Below, in pieces: positions 16,929 to 25,593 of a stretch of 64,000 bases of DNA. The notes below the pieces were generated by a model. That model did not search any database. It was not told the DNA's origin and was given only the letters and a program-made list of their open reading frames with translations. Numbering within the stretch: the first letter of the stretch is position 1; each line of letters starts with the position of its first letter. The position numbers and the translations under genes are program-made. Source of the DNA: Leptobacterium flavescens (GTDB lineage Bacteria; Bacteroidota; Bacteroidia; Flavobacteriales; Flavobacteriaceae); contig NZ_JAABOO010000001.1 of NCBI RefSeq assembly GCF_010671605.1, forward strand, positions 1,054,001 to 1,118,000. Direction: 5' to 3'.

Positions 16929-17540
16929 TTAGTTACTTTTTGGCTCCGCCTCAGATAGTTTCTGAGGAAACATCTTCTGAATTCTTTCGATCTTTGGTCT
17001 CAAATCATCTTTCAGTGCAGAATCGGTTTTAGGGTCTTTATATAGCCTGTCCATTTCTGTAAAGTCCATATTAAAGATCTTATTGGATTCTCTGTTCCTA
17101 AGCTCATTATAAGCTGCTACCAATTCGTTCTGAACAGCTATATATGTACTATAGGAAGTTTCTCTGTCATTCTGCAATGAAATGATCGCTTTATCAGGAT
17201 TATCGGATGATTCGGGATCTCTGGCACCTTGACACCAGTTACATGCCTCATCACCTACTCCACCACCGTTGTCCAAAAAGGCAACTGCAGCCGCACGAAG
17301 GTCCTTTAATTCTGTAAGCTGATCCTCTACCAATAACTGATTGTTCTTATTAACAACAACGGTAAAGATATTCTTCTCCTTAATTACCACATTATCTTCT
17401 GGCGGTTCGTTAGGAGGTAGTTTACGGTCTAATCCGGCATCTGTCTCGATCGTTGTCGTTACCAGGAAGAAAATAAGCAGAAGGAAGGCAATATCTGCCA
17501 TAGACCCTGCATTTACTTCCGGTATTGTTCTCTTAGCCAT
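16929..17540 (-). CDS. exbD: ExbD/TolR-family biopolymer transport protein (first copy)
   Basis: 203 aa, longer than the classical ~140-aa ExbD. The N-terminal KRTIPEVNAGSMADIAFLLLIFFLVTTTI has the membrane helix at about 13-33 with the conserved Asp (MADIAF). The larger periplasmic part contains an insertion with two cysteines (CNWC) at about residues 97-100 within a Gly/Asp-rich loop, which may form a disulphide or bind a metal. The rest follows the TolR pattern poorly. Its start lies 7 bp from the small membrane protein upstream. It probably pairs with the 160-aa ExbD and the ExbB of the same operon to drive outer-membrane transport. Confidence 0.9.
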   Translation of the reverse strand: MAKRTIPEVNAGSMADIAFLLLIFFLVTTTIETDAGLDRKLPPNEPPEDNVVIKEKNIFTVVVNKNNQLLVEDQLTELKDLRAAAVAFLDNGGGVGDEACNWCQGARDPESSDNPDKAIISLQNDRETSYSTYIAVQNELVAAYNELRNRESNKIFNMDFTEMDRLYKDPKTDSALKDDLRPKIERIQKMFPQKLSEAEPKSN

Positions 17541-17546
17541 AAATTA

Positions 17547-17936
17547 TTACTTAAAGATTTTCTTAATTCCAGACAGGATCATCGCTCCTGCTGCTATAAA
17601 AGTAAGAATGTAAAAAGTATACAATCCTGTTCCCACCCACTTAGAAGCCGAAGCTGAAGTGGTATCTGTTGCTTCCCCGTTAGACAATGCATATCCTATC
17701 GCTACAACAATTAAGAATCCAACGATAGCTATCAAAGCCTTCTTAAGTTTATCGGGATGCGAGATTAGATTTTTAAATGTAAAAATCAATACTATGGCAG
17801 CAGCAATGATCACAAGGAACTTGGCAATGTTGATCATAAGATCTGTATAAGGATCTACAGAACCTAGCAACAGGAACCAAAGGATAATCCCAAGGACACC
17901 CAGTGCTATTACTGCTATTTTAACTATTTTTTGCAT
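17547..17936 (-). CDS. Four-helix membrane protein in the exbB operon
   Basis: 129 aa with four hydrophobic segments (IAVIALGVLGIILWFLLLG, LVIIAAAIVLIFTF, ALIAIVGFLIVVAIGYAL, LYTFYILTFIAAGAMILSG). I know no assigned function; proteins of this type sit between ExbB and ExbD in other flavobacteria as I recall. Its location 20 bp after exbB and 7 bp before exbD suggests an accessory membrane subunit of the energy-transducing complex (inference). A basic C-terminus (IKKIFK) implies a cytoplasmic end. Confidence 0.8.
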   Translation of the reverse strand: MQKIVKIAVIALGVLGIILWFLLLGSVDPYTDLMINIAKFLVIIAAAIVLIFTFKNLISHPDKLKKALIAIVGFLIVVAIGYALSNGEATDTTSASASKWVGTGLYTFYILTFIAAGAMILSGIKKIFK

Positions 17937-17955
17937 AATACTATATCGTCTTTAA

Positions 17956-18753
17956 TTATTTTTTGTGGTCTACCAATAAATCTACTAATGTAATGGAAGC
18001 GTCTTCCATATCATTTACTATACTATCCATTTTTGCGATAATATAGTTGTAGAAGATCTGAAGTATAATTGCCACAACAAGACCGAATACAGTTGTTAAT
18101 AATGCTACTTTAATATCACCTGCAATAAGAGATGCATCTAATCCACCGGCAGCACTAATCTTATCAAATGCCTGAATCATCCCGATTACCGTACCCATGA
18201 ATCCAAGCATCGGTGCAATAGCGATGAATAAAGAAAGCCAAGAAATGTTTTTCTCCAGTTGACCCATTTGAACTCCACCGTAAGCAACTACAGCTTTTTC
18301 TGCAGACTCAATTCCTTCGTCAACTCTATCTAAACCTTGATAGAAAATAGAAGCAACAGGTCCTTTAGTATTTCTACAAACTTCTTTAGCTGCTTCAACA
18401 CCTCCAGATGCTAAAGCATCCTCAACATTTTTGGAAAGTTTTTGAGTATTTGTAGTAGCTAAGTTTAAGAAAATGATTCTTTCGATAGCAACTGCTAAAC
18501 CTAAAATCAAACATAACAAAACGATACCCATAAATCCGGCACCACCTTCAATAAAACGCTCTTTCAATACTTGGTGGAAAGATTTACTTTCCTGAGCAGT
18601 ATCATCCTGTAAGATTACCGCAGAAGCATCATCTGTAGAAGCAACAAACTCCGAAGTATTTTCAGTAACTGCCTCAATCGTAGCCGCATCAGCAGTTGTT
18701 GCATTTAAAACCATTAATCCAGCCAAAGCCAGAATAGAGAATAATCTTTTCAT
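17956..18753 (-). CDS. exbB: MotA/TolQ/ExbB proton-channel family protein
   Basis: 265 aa. Residues 1-23 are signal-like (MKRLFSILALAGLMVLNATTADA), followed by an acidic, Ser/Thr-rich stretch to about 55 that should be periplasmic. The ExbB core has helices near 75-95 (GFMGIVLLCLILGLAVAIERIIF), 165-190 (WLSLFIAIAPMLGFMGTVIGMIQAF) and 210-235 (VALLTTVFGLVVAIILQIFYNYI). The sequence APMLGFMGTVIGMI is the family hallmark. It forms the pentameric channel that ExbD plugs. As first gene of the four-gene operon it probably carries the promoter in 18754-18843. An N-terminal signal extension is not found in E. coli ExbB but is common in Bacteroidota. Confidence 0.92.
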   Translation of the reverse strand: MKRLFSILALAGLMVLNATTADAATIEAVTENTSEFVASTDDASAVILQDDTAQESKSFHQVLKERFIEGGAGFMGIVLLCLILGLAVAIERIIFLNLATTNTQKLSKNVEDALASGGVEAAKEVCRNTKGPVASIFYQGLDRVDEGIESAEKAVVAYGGVQMGQLEKNISWLSLFIAIAPMLGFMGTVIGMIQAFDKISAAGGLDASLIAGDIKVALLTTVFGLVVAIILQIFYNYIIAKMDSIVNDMEDASITLVDLLVDHKK

Positions 18754-18843
18754 TTCTTTTAAACTTAAATTTTGTTAGTTAATAGGGTTAAAGATATAAA
18801 AATTTTATAATTAAAACTGTTTTTAAAAATTAATCAAAAAAAG

Positions 18844-18931
18844 CAGAGAGGAAGGGATTCGAACCCTCGATACGGTTTTGCCGTATACACACTTTCCAGG
18901 CGTGCGCCTTCGACCACTCGGCCACCTCTCT
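18844..18931 (-). tRNA. tRNA-Ser(GGA)
   Basis: The minus strand folds as a class II tRNA of 88 nt. The acceptor stem AGAGAGG pairs with CCTCTCT, the discriminator is G, and CCA is not encoded. The anticodon loop CTGGAAA gives anticodon GGA, reading UCC/UCU serine codons. A long variable arm (TATACGGCAAAACCGTAT) and T-arm GGTTCGAATCC are present. It lies between exbB and ansA. Confidence 0.95.
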
Positions 18932-19003
18932 ATAGTAACAGCTTAAAATCAGGGCGGCAATTAACAAAAAAAATATTAGTTGATAAAATTTAAAAGGTTA
19001 ATT

Positions 19004-20032
19004 TTAACTCATTTCCCCCCTAAGAGCAGTTTCAAATATTGTTTTAAAGGTTTTTTGTCCGATTTTACTCCCTAAAAGGTACATTAATTTAGCTATAGCG
19101 GCCTCAGTAGTAATGTCTTTCCCGTTGATTATTCCCAGTTCTTTAAGGCGGGTACTGGTCTCATATTGACCCATGATAACACTACCCCCGGAACACTGTG
19201 TAACATTCACAATAAATACACCGCGCTTACTTGCACTTTCTATCAGGTCGTAGAACCATTCATGAGTGAATGCATTACCCGATCCGTATGTTTCCAGAAC
19301 GATCGCCCTGATGCTTTCATTATTAAAAACACAGGCCAGTGCAGATTCACTGGTACCCGGAAACAACTTCACCACGGCTATATTGTTATTAAGCTCTTTA
19401 TGAACGATGAGCTTCCTGCCTTTTGCAGGTTTAAGAAGATATTCGTGATTAATATTTAAATGTACACCACTCTCCCCAAGAGCCGGGTAATTAAGTGATG
19501 CAAAAGCATTAAAATGCTCGGCATTGATCTTTGTAGTACGGTTACCCCTGTAGAGCTTGTATTCAAAATAAACTCCTACCTCTTTCACCACCGGTTTGTT
19601 ATTTTCTCTGAGTGATGCAATTTGTATAGAGGTGATCAGATTTTCCTTGGCATCGGTACGCAAGTCTCCTATGGGTAATTGAGAACCGGTAAAGATTACC
19701 GGTTTGGCAAGGTTTTCCAACATAAAGCTTAAAGCTGAAGCTGAGTAACTCATAGTGTCACTTCCGTGGAGGACCACAAAACCGTCAAAATCCTTATAAT
19801 GATCTTCTATCATTCCGGCTATCTGTACCCAGTACTCCGGACTCATATTAGACGAATCTATAGGGGTTGAAAAGGACACAGACTGGATATCGCAATCCAA
19901 ATGCGAAAGCTCAGGTATTCTTTCCTGCAATTTATCAAAATCGAAAGCCTTAAGTGCTCCCGTTTCATAATCTTTAACCATACCGATCGTACCCCCGGTA
20001 TAGATAAGTAGTATTTTTGATCTATTCCCCAA
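19004..20032 (-). CDS. ansA: Type I (cytoplasmic) L-asparaginase
   Basis: 342 aa, usual length for type I enzymes. It hydrolyses L-asparagine to aspartate and ammonia. The catalytic threonine motif IYTGGTIGMV is at residues 10-19, and the second active-site motif VLHGSDTMSYSASAL at about 87-101. No signal peptide is present, which fits the cytoplasmic AnsA class rather than secreted type II. The C-terminal domain contains VNVTQCSGG, typical of the family. It overlaps the upstream acyltransferase gene by 11 bp, so the two are translationally coupled. I recall asparaginase next to exbB and tatD in related genomes. Confidence 0.93.
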   Translation of the reverse strand: MGNRSKILLIYTGGTIGMVKDYETGALKAFDFDKLQERIPELSHLDCDIQSVSFSTPIDSSNMSPEYWVQIAGMIEDHYKDFDGFVVLHGSDTMSYSASALSFMLENLAKPVIFTGSQLPIGDLRTDAKENLITSIQIASLRENNKPVVKEVGVYFEYKLYRGNRTTKINAEHFNAFASLNYPALGESGVHLNINHEYLLKPAKGRKLIVHKELNNNIAVVKLFPGTSESALACVFNNESIRAIVLETYGSGNAFTHEWFYDLIESASKRGVFIVNVTQCSGGSVIMGQYETSTRLKELGIINGKDITTEAAIAKLMYLLGSKIGQKTFKTIFETALRGEMS

Positions 20033-21155
20033 AATATTTCAGCTTATTAATTACCGGATTGGCATACATTGCCAGGAAGTTTTTCAAAGCCACTTCATTA
20101 TCTCTTTCCACCCTGCGTTCTATCCTTCGTTCAAACTGGCGTTTTTCCCTTGCGGTATATTTGGCTTTATAAGTATCCTCACCATTCAACAAATCATAGG
20201 CTATATAATTGGAAGGCCACAATTTGTAACTCCCATAGATATTCTTATCTATTACTTCTGCCAGCATCTGAAGCTGTTTATTGGCCTTCTCCTCTTTTTC
20301 CGCGATCATATCCAGTTCCTCATCCAGCACATCTCCAACAGCAATATGCATTCTCTTTTTCTGCCCCAGTGCTCCTTTTAATATGGAATTAAAATCCTCA
20401 TTATTGGTCTTTACATATTCCACATCGTAATGCTTGGCCATTAATTCGGGCATCTTAAGAACATCGGTTGGGTCGAACTCATAGGAAATAGATACGGGCA
20501 CCACCTTTAACTTTTTAAAGTAGGCCGGAAGATCGTTTTCCGTATCTGCCAGGGCCAGCATTTTTAAAACACCCTGCTGTGTCTGATCGTTCCCGTCTTT
20601 TGTCCTTCCCTCTCTTTGCGCGATCCACACCGATCTTTTTTCGCTACCGAGCAACTGCCTGATATATTCGGAAACATTTTTAGAAGCCATCAGCATTTCC
20701 CTGGGCGATAATCCTCTGCGGATAAGAAAGTTCCTGTTCAGTTTGGACAAAGCCAGTAAAAAAGGCTTCTGCACCAGATTATCCCCAATAGCGGATGCGG
20801 TCATTACCAATCCGTGATCATGAAGGGTATAATTGAGCAGGGAAGTATCCAGGATAATATCTCTGTGGTTGGAGATAAACAGATAAGAAGTATCCGGTTC
20901 CAGCTTTTCAAATCCGCTGGTAGAAAAACCTTCAGAGCTTTTCTCTATCACATTCCTCACCGCAAAATAAATAACCCTGGACTGAAAGTCCTTTATGGAA
21001 TGACACTCATCTACTATCTCTTCAATCTCTCCCAATTTCTTTTCCGGAAATGCGAAACTCATCAAGGCCTTTATCATAGGATGCCGCTTCAATTTCTGAA
21101 GGGCTCCGTTCACCTCCGTATCCAGATAAGGTCGAATTTTATCAAAATCTGTCAA
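20022..21155 (-). CDS. 1-acyl-glycerol-3-phosphate acyltransferase-like protein
   Basis: 377 aa. The PlsC-type catalytic motif NHRDIILD (HX4D) is at about residues 95-103, and IAQREGRTKDGND (about 175-190) is the third acyltransferase block. It should transfer an acyl group to a glycerolipid or other amphiphile at the inner membrane. It lacks obvious membrane helices, so association is peripheral. The ~110 residues after the catalytic domain are charged and helical, rich in Lys/Arg/Glu. It is longer than simple PlsC (~240 aa), and the true acceptor is uncertain. It overlaps ansA. Confidence 0.85.
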   Translation of the reverse strand: MTDFDKIRPYLDTEVNGALQKLKRHPMIKALMSFAFPEKKLGEIEEIVDECHSIKDFQSRVIYFAVRNVIEKSSEGFSTSGFEKLEPDTSYLFISNHRDIILDTSLLNYTLHDHGLVMTASAIGDNLVQKPFLLALSKLNRNFLIRRGLSPREMLMASKNVSEYIRQLLGSEKRSVWIAQREGRTKDGNDQTQQGVLKMLALADTENDLPAYFKKLKVVPVSISYEFDPTDVLKMPELMAKHYDVEYVKTNNEDFNSILKGALGQKKRMHIAVGDVLDEELDMIAEKEEKANKQLQMLAEVIDKNIYGSYKLWPSNYIAYDLLNGEDTYKAKYTAREKRQFERRIERRVERDNEVALKNFLAMYANPVINKLKYFGE

Positions 21156-21217
21156 AATGGCTAGTTTTAGTGATCACAAATGAACAAAAATTAATCGGAT
21201 TAGATCTCAATAAATTA

Positions 21218-21985
21218 TTAAACTCCAAAAACATCCATTGAATTTTTAGTAGTTATCGCAGCGATCTCCTCCGCGGAAAGTCCGTAAATCTCCGTCAATT
21301 TATTCAGAACATTAACGATATACGCACTTTCATTACGTTTCCCCCTGTAGGGTACCGGCGATAAGTAAGGAGCATCGGTCTCAAGCACTATATGTTCCAG
21401 CGGAACCTCATTAAGGAACTTATCTATTTTCCCGTTCTTAAATGTAGCTACTCCTCCTATCCCAAGTTTCATATTAAAGGACATGGCTCTTTCTGCCTGC
21501 TCCCGGTTCCCTGTAAAACAGTGAAAGATCCCGAACAGTTCCTCATCCTTTTCGCCTTCCAGCACCTCAAAGATCTCATCAAAAGCTTCCCTGCAGTGAA
21601 TTACAATGGGCAGTTTGTATTTTTTTGCCCACTGTATCTGTGTTTTGAAAGCCTGTTGCTGCTGTGGAAGAAAGCTCTTATCCCAATACAGGTCTATCCC
21701 TATTTCTCCAACCGCATAAAACTTTCTCTCCGCAAGCATCTGCTCCACATGCTGAAGCTCTTCTTCGTAATTCTCTTTTACGTGAGTTGGATGAAGCCCC
21801 ATCATGAGGAAGATATTATCCGGATATGCTTTTTCCAGTTTAAACATGGCGTCGGTATAGGTGGAATCTATAGCCGGGATAAAAAATCTCTTTACATTGG
21901 CGTCCAGGGCTCTCTGGATCATATCCTTTCTATCATCATCAAAAGCCTCACTATATAAATGTGTATGGGTGTCCGTTAAAATCAT
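21218..21985 (-). CDS. TatD-family metal-dependent hydrolase
   Basis: 255 aa, full length for TatD. The TIM-barrel metal ligands are visible: THTHLY at residues 6-11, the glutamate in GEIGIDLYW (about 95), HCREAFDE (about 131) and HCFTGN (about 155), with the final Asp in ETDAPYLSPVPYRGKRN (about 202-219). TatD proteins are 3'-exonuclease-type DNases involved in DNA repair or turnover. It begins just left of a divergent protease gene, with 48 bp between the start codons, so promoters overlap. Confidence 0.93.
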   Translation of the reverse strand: MILTDTHTHLYSEAFDDDRKDMIQRALDANVKRFFIPAIDSTYTDAMFKLEKAYPDNIFLMMGLHPTHVKENYEEELQHVEQMLAERKFYAVGEIGIDLYWDKSFLPQQQQAFKTQIQWAKKYKLPIVIHCREAFDEIFEVLEGEKDEELFGIFHCFTGNREQAERAMSFNMKLGIGGVATFKNGKIDKFLNEVPLEHIVLETDAPYLSPVPYRGKRNESAYIVNVLNKLTEIYGLSAEEIAAITTKNSMDVFGV

Positions 21986-22012
21986 GGCACAAAATTAATT
22001 TTTTTGCTTAAT

Positions 22013-22020
22013 TATCTTTG
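22013..22020 (+). promoter_or_regulatory. Candidate -7 box before the retropepsin-like gene
   Basis: TATCTTTG matches TAnnTTTG exactly, 13 bases before the ATG at 22034, implying a very short leader. The -33 region would fall over the start of the divergent tatD gene. Confidence 0.4.
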
Positions 22021-22033
22021 TAAAAAAAAGTTT

Positions 22034-22471
22034 ATGATTTCGCTTAAAAAATTTTTGCAGGAAAAAGGATATACAAGGGTACCCTTAAAGAGAACTCCAA
22101 CAGATCATTTTGAGATCAAGGCGGAGATCAATGGCGTGCAGGGGAGGTTTATTCTCGATACCGGAGCGTCCAGTACCTGTGTGGGTTTTGACAGCATTGA
22201 ACATTTTAAGCTAAATCCCGAATCTTCGGAAGTAAAGGCGGCCGGAGCCGGAGGAAGAGGAATGGAAACGCAGATTGCCAGGAAAAATGAGATCAGTATA
22301 GGGAAATGGAAGAAAAAAAATATTGCCATTATCCTTTTTAATATGACTCATGTTAATTCTGCCCTGCTCGAGTACGAGAGTATTCCGGTTAACGGTATTA
22401 TCGGAGCCGATGTCCTTAAGAAATCCAAAGCGATTATTGATTATGATAAACACTGCATCTATTTAAGGTAA
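22034..22471 (+). CDS. Retropepsin-like aspartic protease
   Basis: 145 aa from ATG 22034; a Met ten codons earlier would lie inside the likely -7 box. The single catalytic motif FILDTGASST (about residues 38-47) is the DTGA signature of single-domain aspartyl proteases that act as dimers. The hydrophobic-hydrophobic-Gly motif appears as VNGIIGADVLKK (about 120-131). No signal peptide or anchor is seen, so it should be cytoplasmic. Substrates are unknown. It is monocistronic, divergent from tatD. Confidence 0.85.
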   Translation: MISLKKFLQEKGYTRVPLKRTPTDHFEIKAEINGVQGRFILDTGASSTCVGFDSIEHFKLNPESSEVKAAGAGGRGMETQIARKNEISIGKWKKKNIAIILFNMTHVNSALLEYESIPVNGIIGADVLKKSKAIIDYDKHCIYLR

Positions 22472-22554
22472 TCTCCTACTTAAAAAGGGTGTTTTCCCCC
22501 GTGCATTGAACTTTATAATTGTGGAATTTTGCGAGAACAACTAAGACTAATACA

Positions 22555-22665
22555 ATGAAAGCTTTCAGAACCGCTTTATCCAATGCCACCTTCCTTACCA
22601 TATCCATTCTGACTCTTATATCTATTACACTCGCAATAAACATTTTTTTGGTTATTTCTATGTAA
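22555..22665 (+). CDS. Putative 36-aa single-helix membrane microprotein
   Basis: The ATG at 22555 opens 36 codons ending in TAA: a short polar start (MKAFRTALSNATF) and one long hydrophobic helix (LTISILTLISITLAINIFLVISM). Its location in a gap, followed by a hairpin, supports a real gene, but there is no homology evidence. A second 36-aa frame with the same plan lies after the adjacent two-component genes (25594). Confidence 0.4.
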   Translation: MKAFRTALSNATFLTISILTLISITLAINIFLVISM

Positions 22666-22689
22666 CACTATAGTAAACCGATAACCAAG

Positions 22690-22720
22690 CACACCCTGTT
22701 ACGCTTGTTTTCAGGGTGTG
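22690..22720 (+). terminator. Hairpin before the TPR kinase gene
   Basis: CACACCCTG (22690-22698) pairs perfectly with CAGGGTGTG (22712-22720). The following TATTTTGCC is only moderately T-rich. It could end the microprotein transcript. Confidence 0.55.
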
Positions 22721-22812
22721 TATTTTGCCTCCCTCTCTTAAGCTTTCCCATAAGATCTTCTTTCAATTTTTAATTAGGTATTTTTGCATAATCATTTTAA
22801 AATTATGAAGCC

Positions 22813-24822
22813 GTGAAAACCATCTACCCCCTATTAATTTTCATTTTTTCATTTCAGGCAGCTTACACCCAGCAGAATATTGAAGATTTTAAAAAAATTG
22901 TAGATACTACAGGTAACCAGGAACTAAAACTCCGGTACCTGGACTCGCTGATAGCATCTTCCCGCGACAATATAGACGATTTCGTCACTTATTCTGAGGA
23001 ATATATCGGCCTCGCAGAGGAGATGAAGCGATATGACGATGCGGTAAGAAAAGGGGTAAGGGTATTCTATCATATAAACACTCTTCAAAACCGAAACAAG
23101 GATGCCCTTACATTGATAGAGCGTCTTCAACAACATGAAAGCAAACTAAAAGACTCTTTTTTGATAGGAAGTATCTACCTGAAAAAAGGAGGTGCTTATT
23201 ACAGCAATGATTTTGATAAGGCGGTAGAAAACTACACCAAAGCCATTGAAAAGTTCGGGAGGAAGGATTCGATCTTCGTGGCCGATTCCTATTTGTTCAG
23301 GGGGCAGTCATACAGCGCCCTGGGTAATTATGTTCAGGCAGTGAAGGACTATGAAAAAGCTTCAACCTATTACGAAGACAGGAATGATAAAGAATACGCT
23401 ATCAGTACGAGACAGGCTATCGCCGTCATTTACAGTATTAATGGTTTCTATGATTATGCAAAAAGACTAAGGGGCGAAAACCTGGAATATTCTTCCAGGA
23501 ACAAACTATATCGCTCGATGATGGTCTCTCTTGTAAACCAGGCATTCGACTATAAAAAGCAGGAGCGGTATAAAGAACAGGAAGAATACCTTTTAAGGGC
23601 TTTGGAATTGGGGTCGAAACATGAAAAGAACAATCTTTTTGCCCTTGTAAATATTAACAGTTCCCTGGCCAATCTTTATGCGAGACTGGGAGATAAGGAA
23701 AAAGTAAAAACTCATTTGGATTCCATTTCGGCAAAAATGGAAGGCTTTAATGAAAACCCGGAGCTATGGACCCATTATTTGCTGTCCTCCTCCCACTACA
23801 AACGTCTGATCGGTAAGAACAGGGAGGCTCTTCAGGACATGATCAAAGCGCATAATAAGGCTAAGGAATGGGGTGATAAAGATGCCACTCTCGATATAAA
23901 AAGGGAGCTTCCGGAATTATACAGTCTGAATAATCAGCCCACAAGATCTTATGAGGCATTCCGTGAATATTCACATTTAAAAGATTCACTCTTTAATGTG
24001 CAGAGAACCAATTCTCTTCTTTATTTCCAGACGCTTTATGAAACAGAAAGAAAGGAAAGGGAGATCATGGAGCAGGAAAGTTCCATCAGGATGCTTAAAA
24101 TGGAGAATGAATCCAAAAACAGGATCCTGATCCTGACCATTTCCAGCCTCAGCCTTTTATTCCTTATTATATATCTATACAGGAATAAAGTATACCTGAC
24201 AAGGTCAAAGCGCCTGCAGGAAAGCTTCAGCCAGCAGTTACTCGTATCCCAGGAACAGGAACGAAGGCGGATCTCCAAAGATCTTCATGACGGTTTAGGG
24301 CAAAGTTTACTACTGATCAAAAACAAGATCGTTCGCTCGGAGGATGAGAATACCAAAACCATGGTGAATAATGCCATAGAGGAAGTGCGATCTATCTCCA
24401 AAGCGCTGCATCCCTTCCAGCTGGAAGAATTAGGCATCACAAAAGCAATAGAAAATGTGATATATCAACTGGACGAGAGTACAGATATCTTTATTTCTTC
24501 GGAAATAGATGATATTCAACACACTTTCAGCCCTGAAAAAGAAGTAAATATATTCAGGATCATCCAGGAGAGTGTCAACAATATAATTAAACACTCCCAG
24601 GCTCACGCAGCTAAATTGATCATTAAAAAATCCAAAGACCTTATAAAGATCGTAATAAAAGATAATGGTAAAGGTTTTGACTTTTCAGAGAAGTACAATG
24701 ATTTAACCAGTTTGGGTTTAAAAACACTGAAGGAGCGCACTAAATTCCTGGATGGAAATATGAGGATCAATTCTGAAAAAGGCAAAGGAACAACAATCGA
24801 TTTTATAATTCCAATTACATGA
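22813..24822 (+). CDS. TPR sensor histidine kinase (NarX/DesK-type)
   Basis: 669 aa starting at GTG 22813; no ATG upstream in frame is usable. A signal peptide (KTIYPLLIFIFSFQAAYTQQ) is followed by TPR repeats over about residues 95-400 (AYYSNDFDKAVENYTKAIEKF, LGNYVQAVKDYEKAS). One membrane helix lies at about 436-456 (ILILTISSLSLLFLIIYLY). A HisKA_3 domain follows with the phospho-acceptor histidine in SKDLHDGLGQS (about 492), then a HATPase with N-box NIFRIIQESVNNIIKHS and G-box DNGKGFDF. It overlaps the response regulator gene by 4 bp and is its cognate kinase. The sensor plan, periplasmic TPR and one helix, is the same as in the array regulators with a kinase output. The signal is unknown. 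Confidence 0.93.
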   Translation: MKTIYPLLIFIFSFQAAYTQQNIEDFKKIVDTTGNQELKLRYLDSLIASSRDNIDDFVTYSEEYIGLAEEMKRYDDAVRKGVRVFYHINTLQNRNKDALTLIERLQQHESKLKDSFLIGSIYLKKGGAYYSNDFDKAVENYTKAIEKFGRKDSIFVADSYLFRGQSYSALGNYVQAVKDYEKASTYYEDRNDKEYAISTRQAIAVIYSINGFYDYAKRLRGENLEYSSRNKLYRSMMVSLVNQAFDYKKQERYKEQEEYLLRALELGSKHEKNNLFALVNINSSLANLYARLGDKEKVKTHLDSISAKMEGFNENPELWTHYLLSSSHYKRLIGKNREALQDMIKAHNKAKEWGDKDATLDIKRELPELYSLNNQPTRSYEAFREYSHLKDSLFNVQRTNSLLYFQTLYETERKEREIMEQESSIRMLKMENESKNRILILTISSLSLLFLIIYLYRNKVYLTRSKRLQESFSQQLLVSQEQERRRISKDLHDGLGQSLLLIKNKIVRSEDENTKTMVNNAIEEVRSISKALHPFQLEELGITKAIENVIYQLDESTDIFISSEIDDIQHTFSPEKEVNIFRIIQESVNNIIKHSQAHAAKLIIKKSKDLIKIVIKDNGKGFDFSEKYNDLTSLGLKTLKERTKFLDGNMRINSEKGKGTTIDFIIPIT

Positions 24823-25451
24823 AGGAATCCAGCATTATTATTGCCGATGATCATCCTCTTCTTTTAAAAGGGCTTCACGATTTTTTAGTAGAAAAAAAAT
24901 TCAACGTAATAGACAGTGCTTCCGATGGAAATGCAGCCTACAACCTCATCCTGAAGCACAAACCCACTATCGCTATCCTCGATATACAAATGCCAAGGCT
25001 TTCGGGCCTTGAAGTTGCCAGTAAGTGTAAACAGAGCGGTCTGGACACTAAAGTTATCCTGATAACCCTTCACAGAGAAAAGGATCTCTTTTATCAGGCC
25101 AAGGATCTTAATGTATTCGGATATGTCCTTAAGGAATTCGCCATTGAAGAGATAGAAAATTGCCTGGCTTCGGTATTGAATAACACCCCTTACTTCAGTC
25201 CCAAGATCACAGAATTCCTCAATATCAAGGAAAACAGTGATGATGCTCTGGCCTCACTTACTCCCTCCGAAAAGAAGATCCTCAAATTAATCGCGCAAGA
25301 CAAGACCAACAAGGAAATTGCAGAATTCCTTTTTATTTCTGTCCGTACCGTTGAAAAACACCGAAGCAATATTATCGCCAAGCTCGATCTCAATCCCAAG
25401 ACTAACAGCCTGTTAATCTGGGCAAAAGACCATCAGAATTCCCTGTTATAA
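24819..25451 (+). CDS. NarL/LuxR-type response regulator
   Basis: 210 aa. The receiver domain (1-120) has acidic residues DDHP near 9-12, the phospho-acceptor Asp in IAILDIQMP (about 55), a Thr in LITLHRE and a Lys in VLKEF. A GerE-type HTH at about 145-205 (LTPSEKKILKLIAQDKTNKEIAEFLFISVRTVEKHR) binds DNA. The start codon overlaps the kinase stop (ATGA), giving stoichiometric coupling. The target genes are not identifiable; the microprotein at 25594 and the upstream one at 22555 are nearest. Confidence 0.95.
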   Translation: MKESSIIIADDHPLLLKGLHDFLVEKKFNVIDSASDGNAAYNLILKHKPTIAILDIQMPRLSGLEVASKCKQSGLDTKVILITLHREKDLFYQAKDLNVFGYVLKEFAIEEIENCLASVLNNTPYFSPKITEFLNIKENSDDALASLTPSEKKILKLIAQDKTNKEIAEFLFISVRTVEKHRSNIIAKLDLNPKTNSLLIWAKDHQNSLL

Positions 25452-25593
25452 GATAAGATTACATTAATCTACGTGTAAGTACGTATTGTACACTTAGTCA
25501 ATATTTTGAAAATTTGTCCTATATTAATCAATCCGGAGTAAAGGTGATTAACTATAGTTGAAGTAAGATGCTCCGGGTATAAAACAGAGGATT

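Larger units (their letters stand above)
22472..22812 (+). promoter_or_regulatory. Intergenic region with a microprotein, a hairpin and the kinase promoter
   Basis: Besides the 36-codon frame at 22555, this gap contains a hairpin at 22690-22720 and TATTTTTG at 22779-22786, a perfect TAnnTTTG -7 box 26 bases before the kinase GTG. ATGAAGCCGTGA at 22805-22816 is a three-codon frame whose stop overlaps the GTG start codon of the kinase. Confidence 0.5.
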
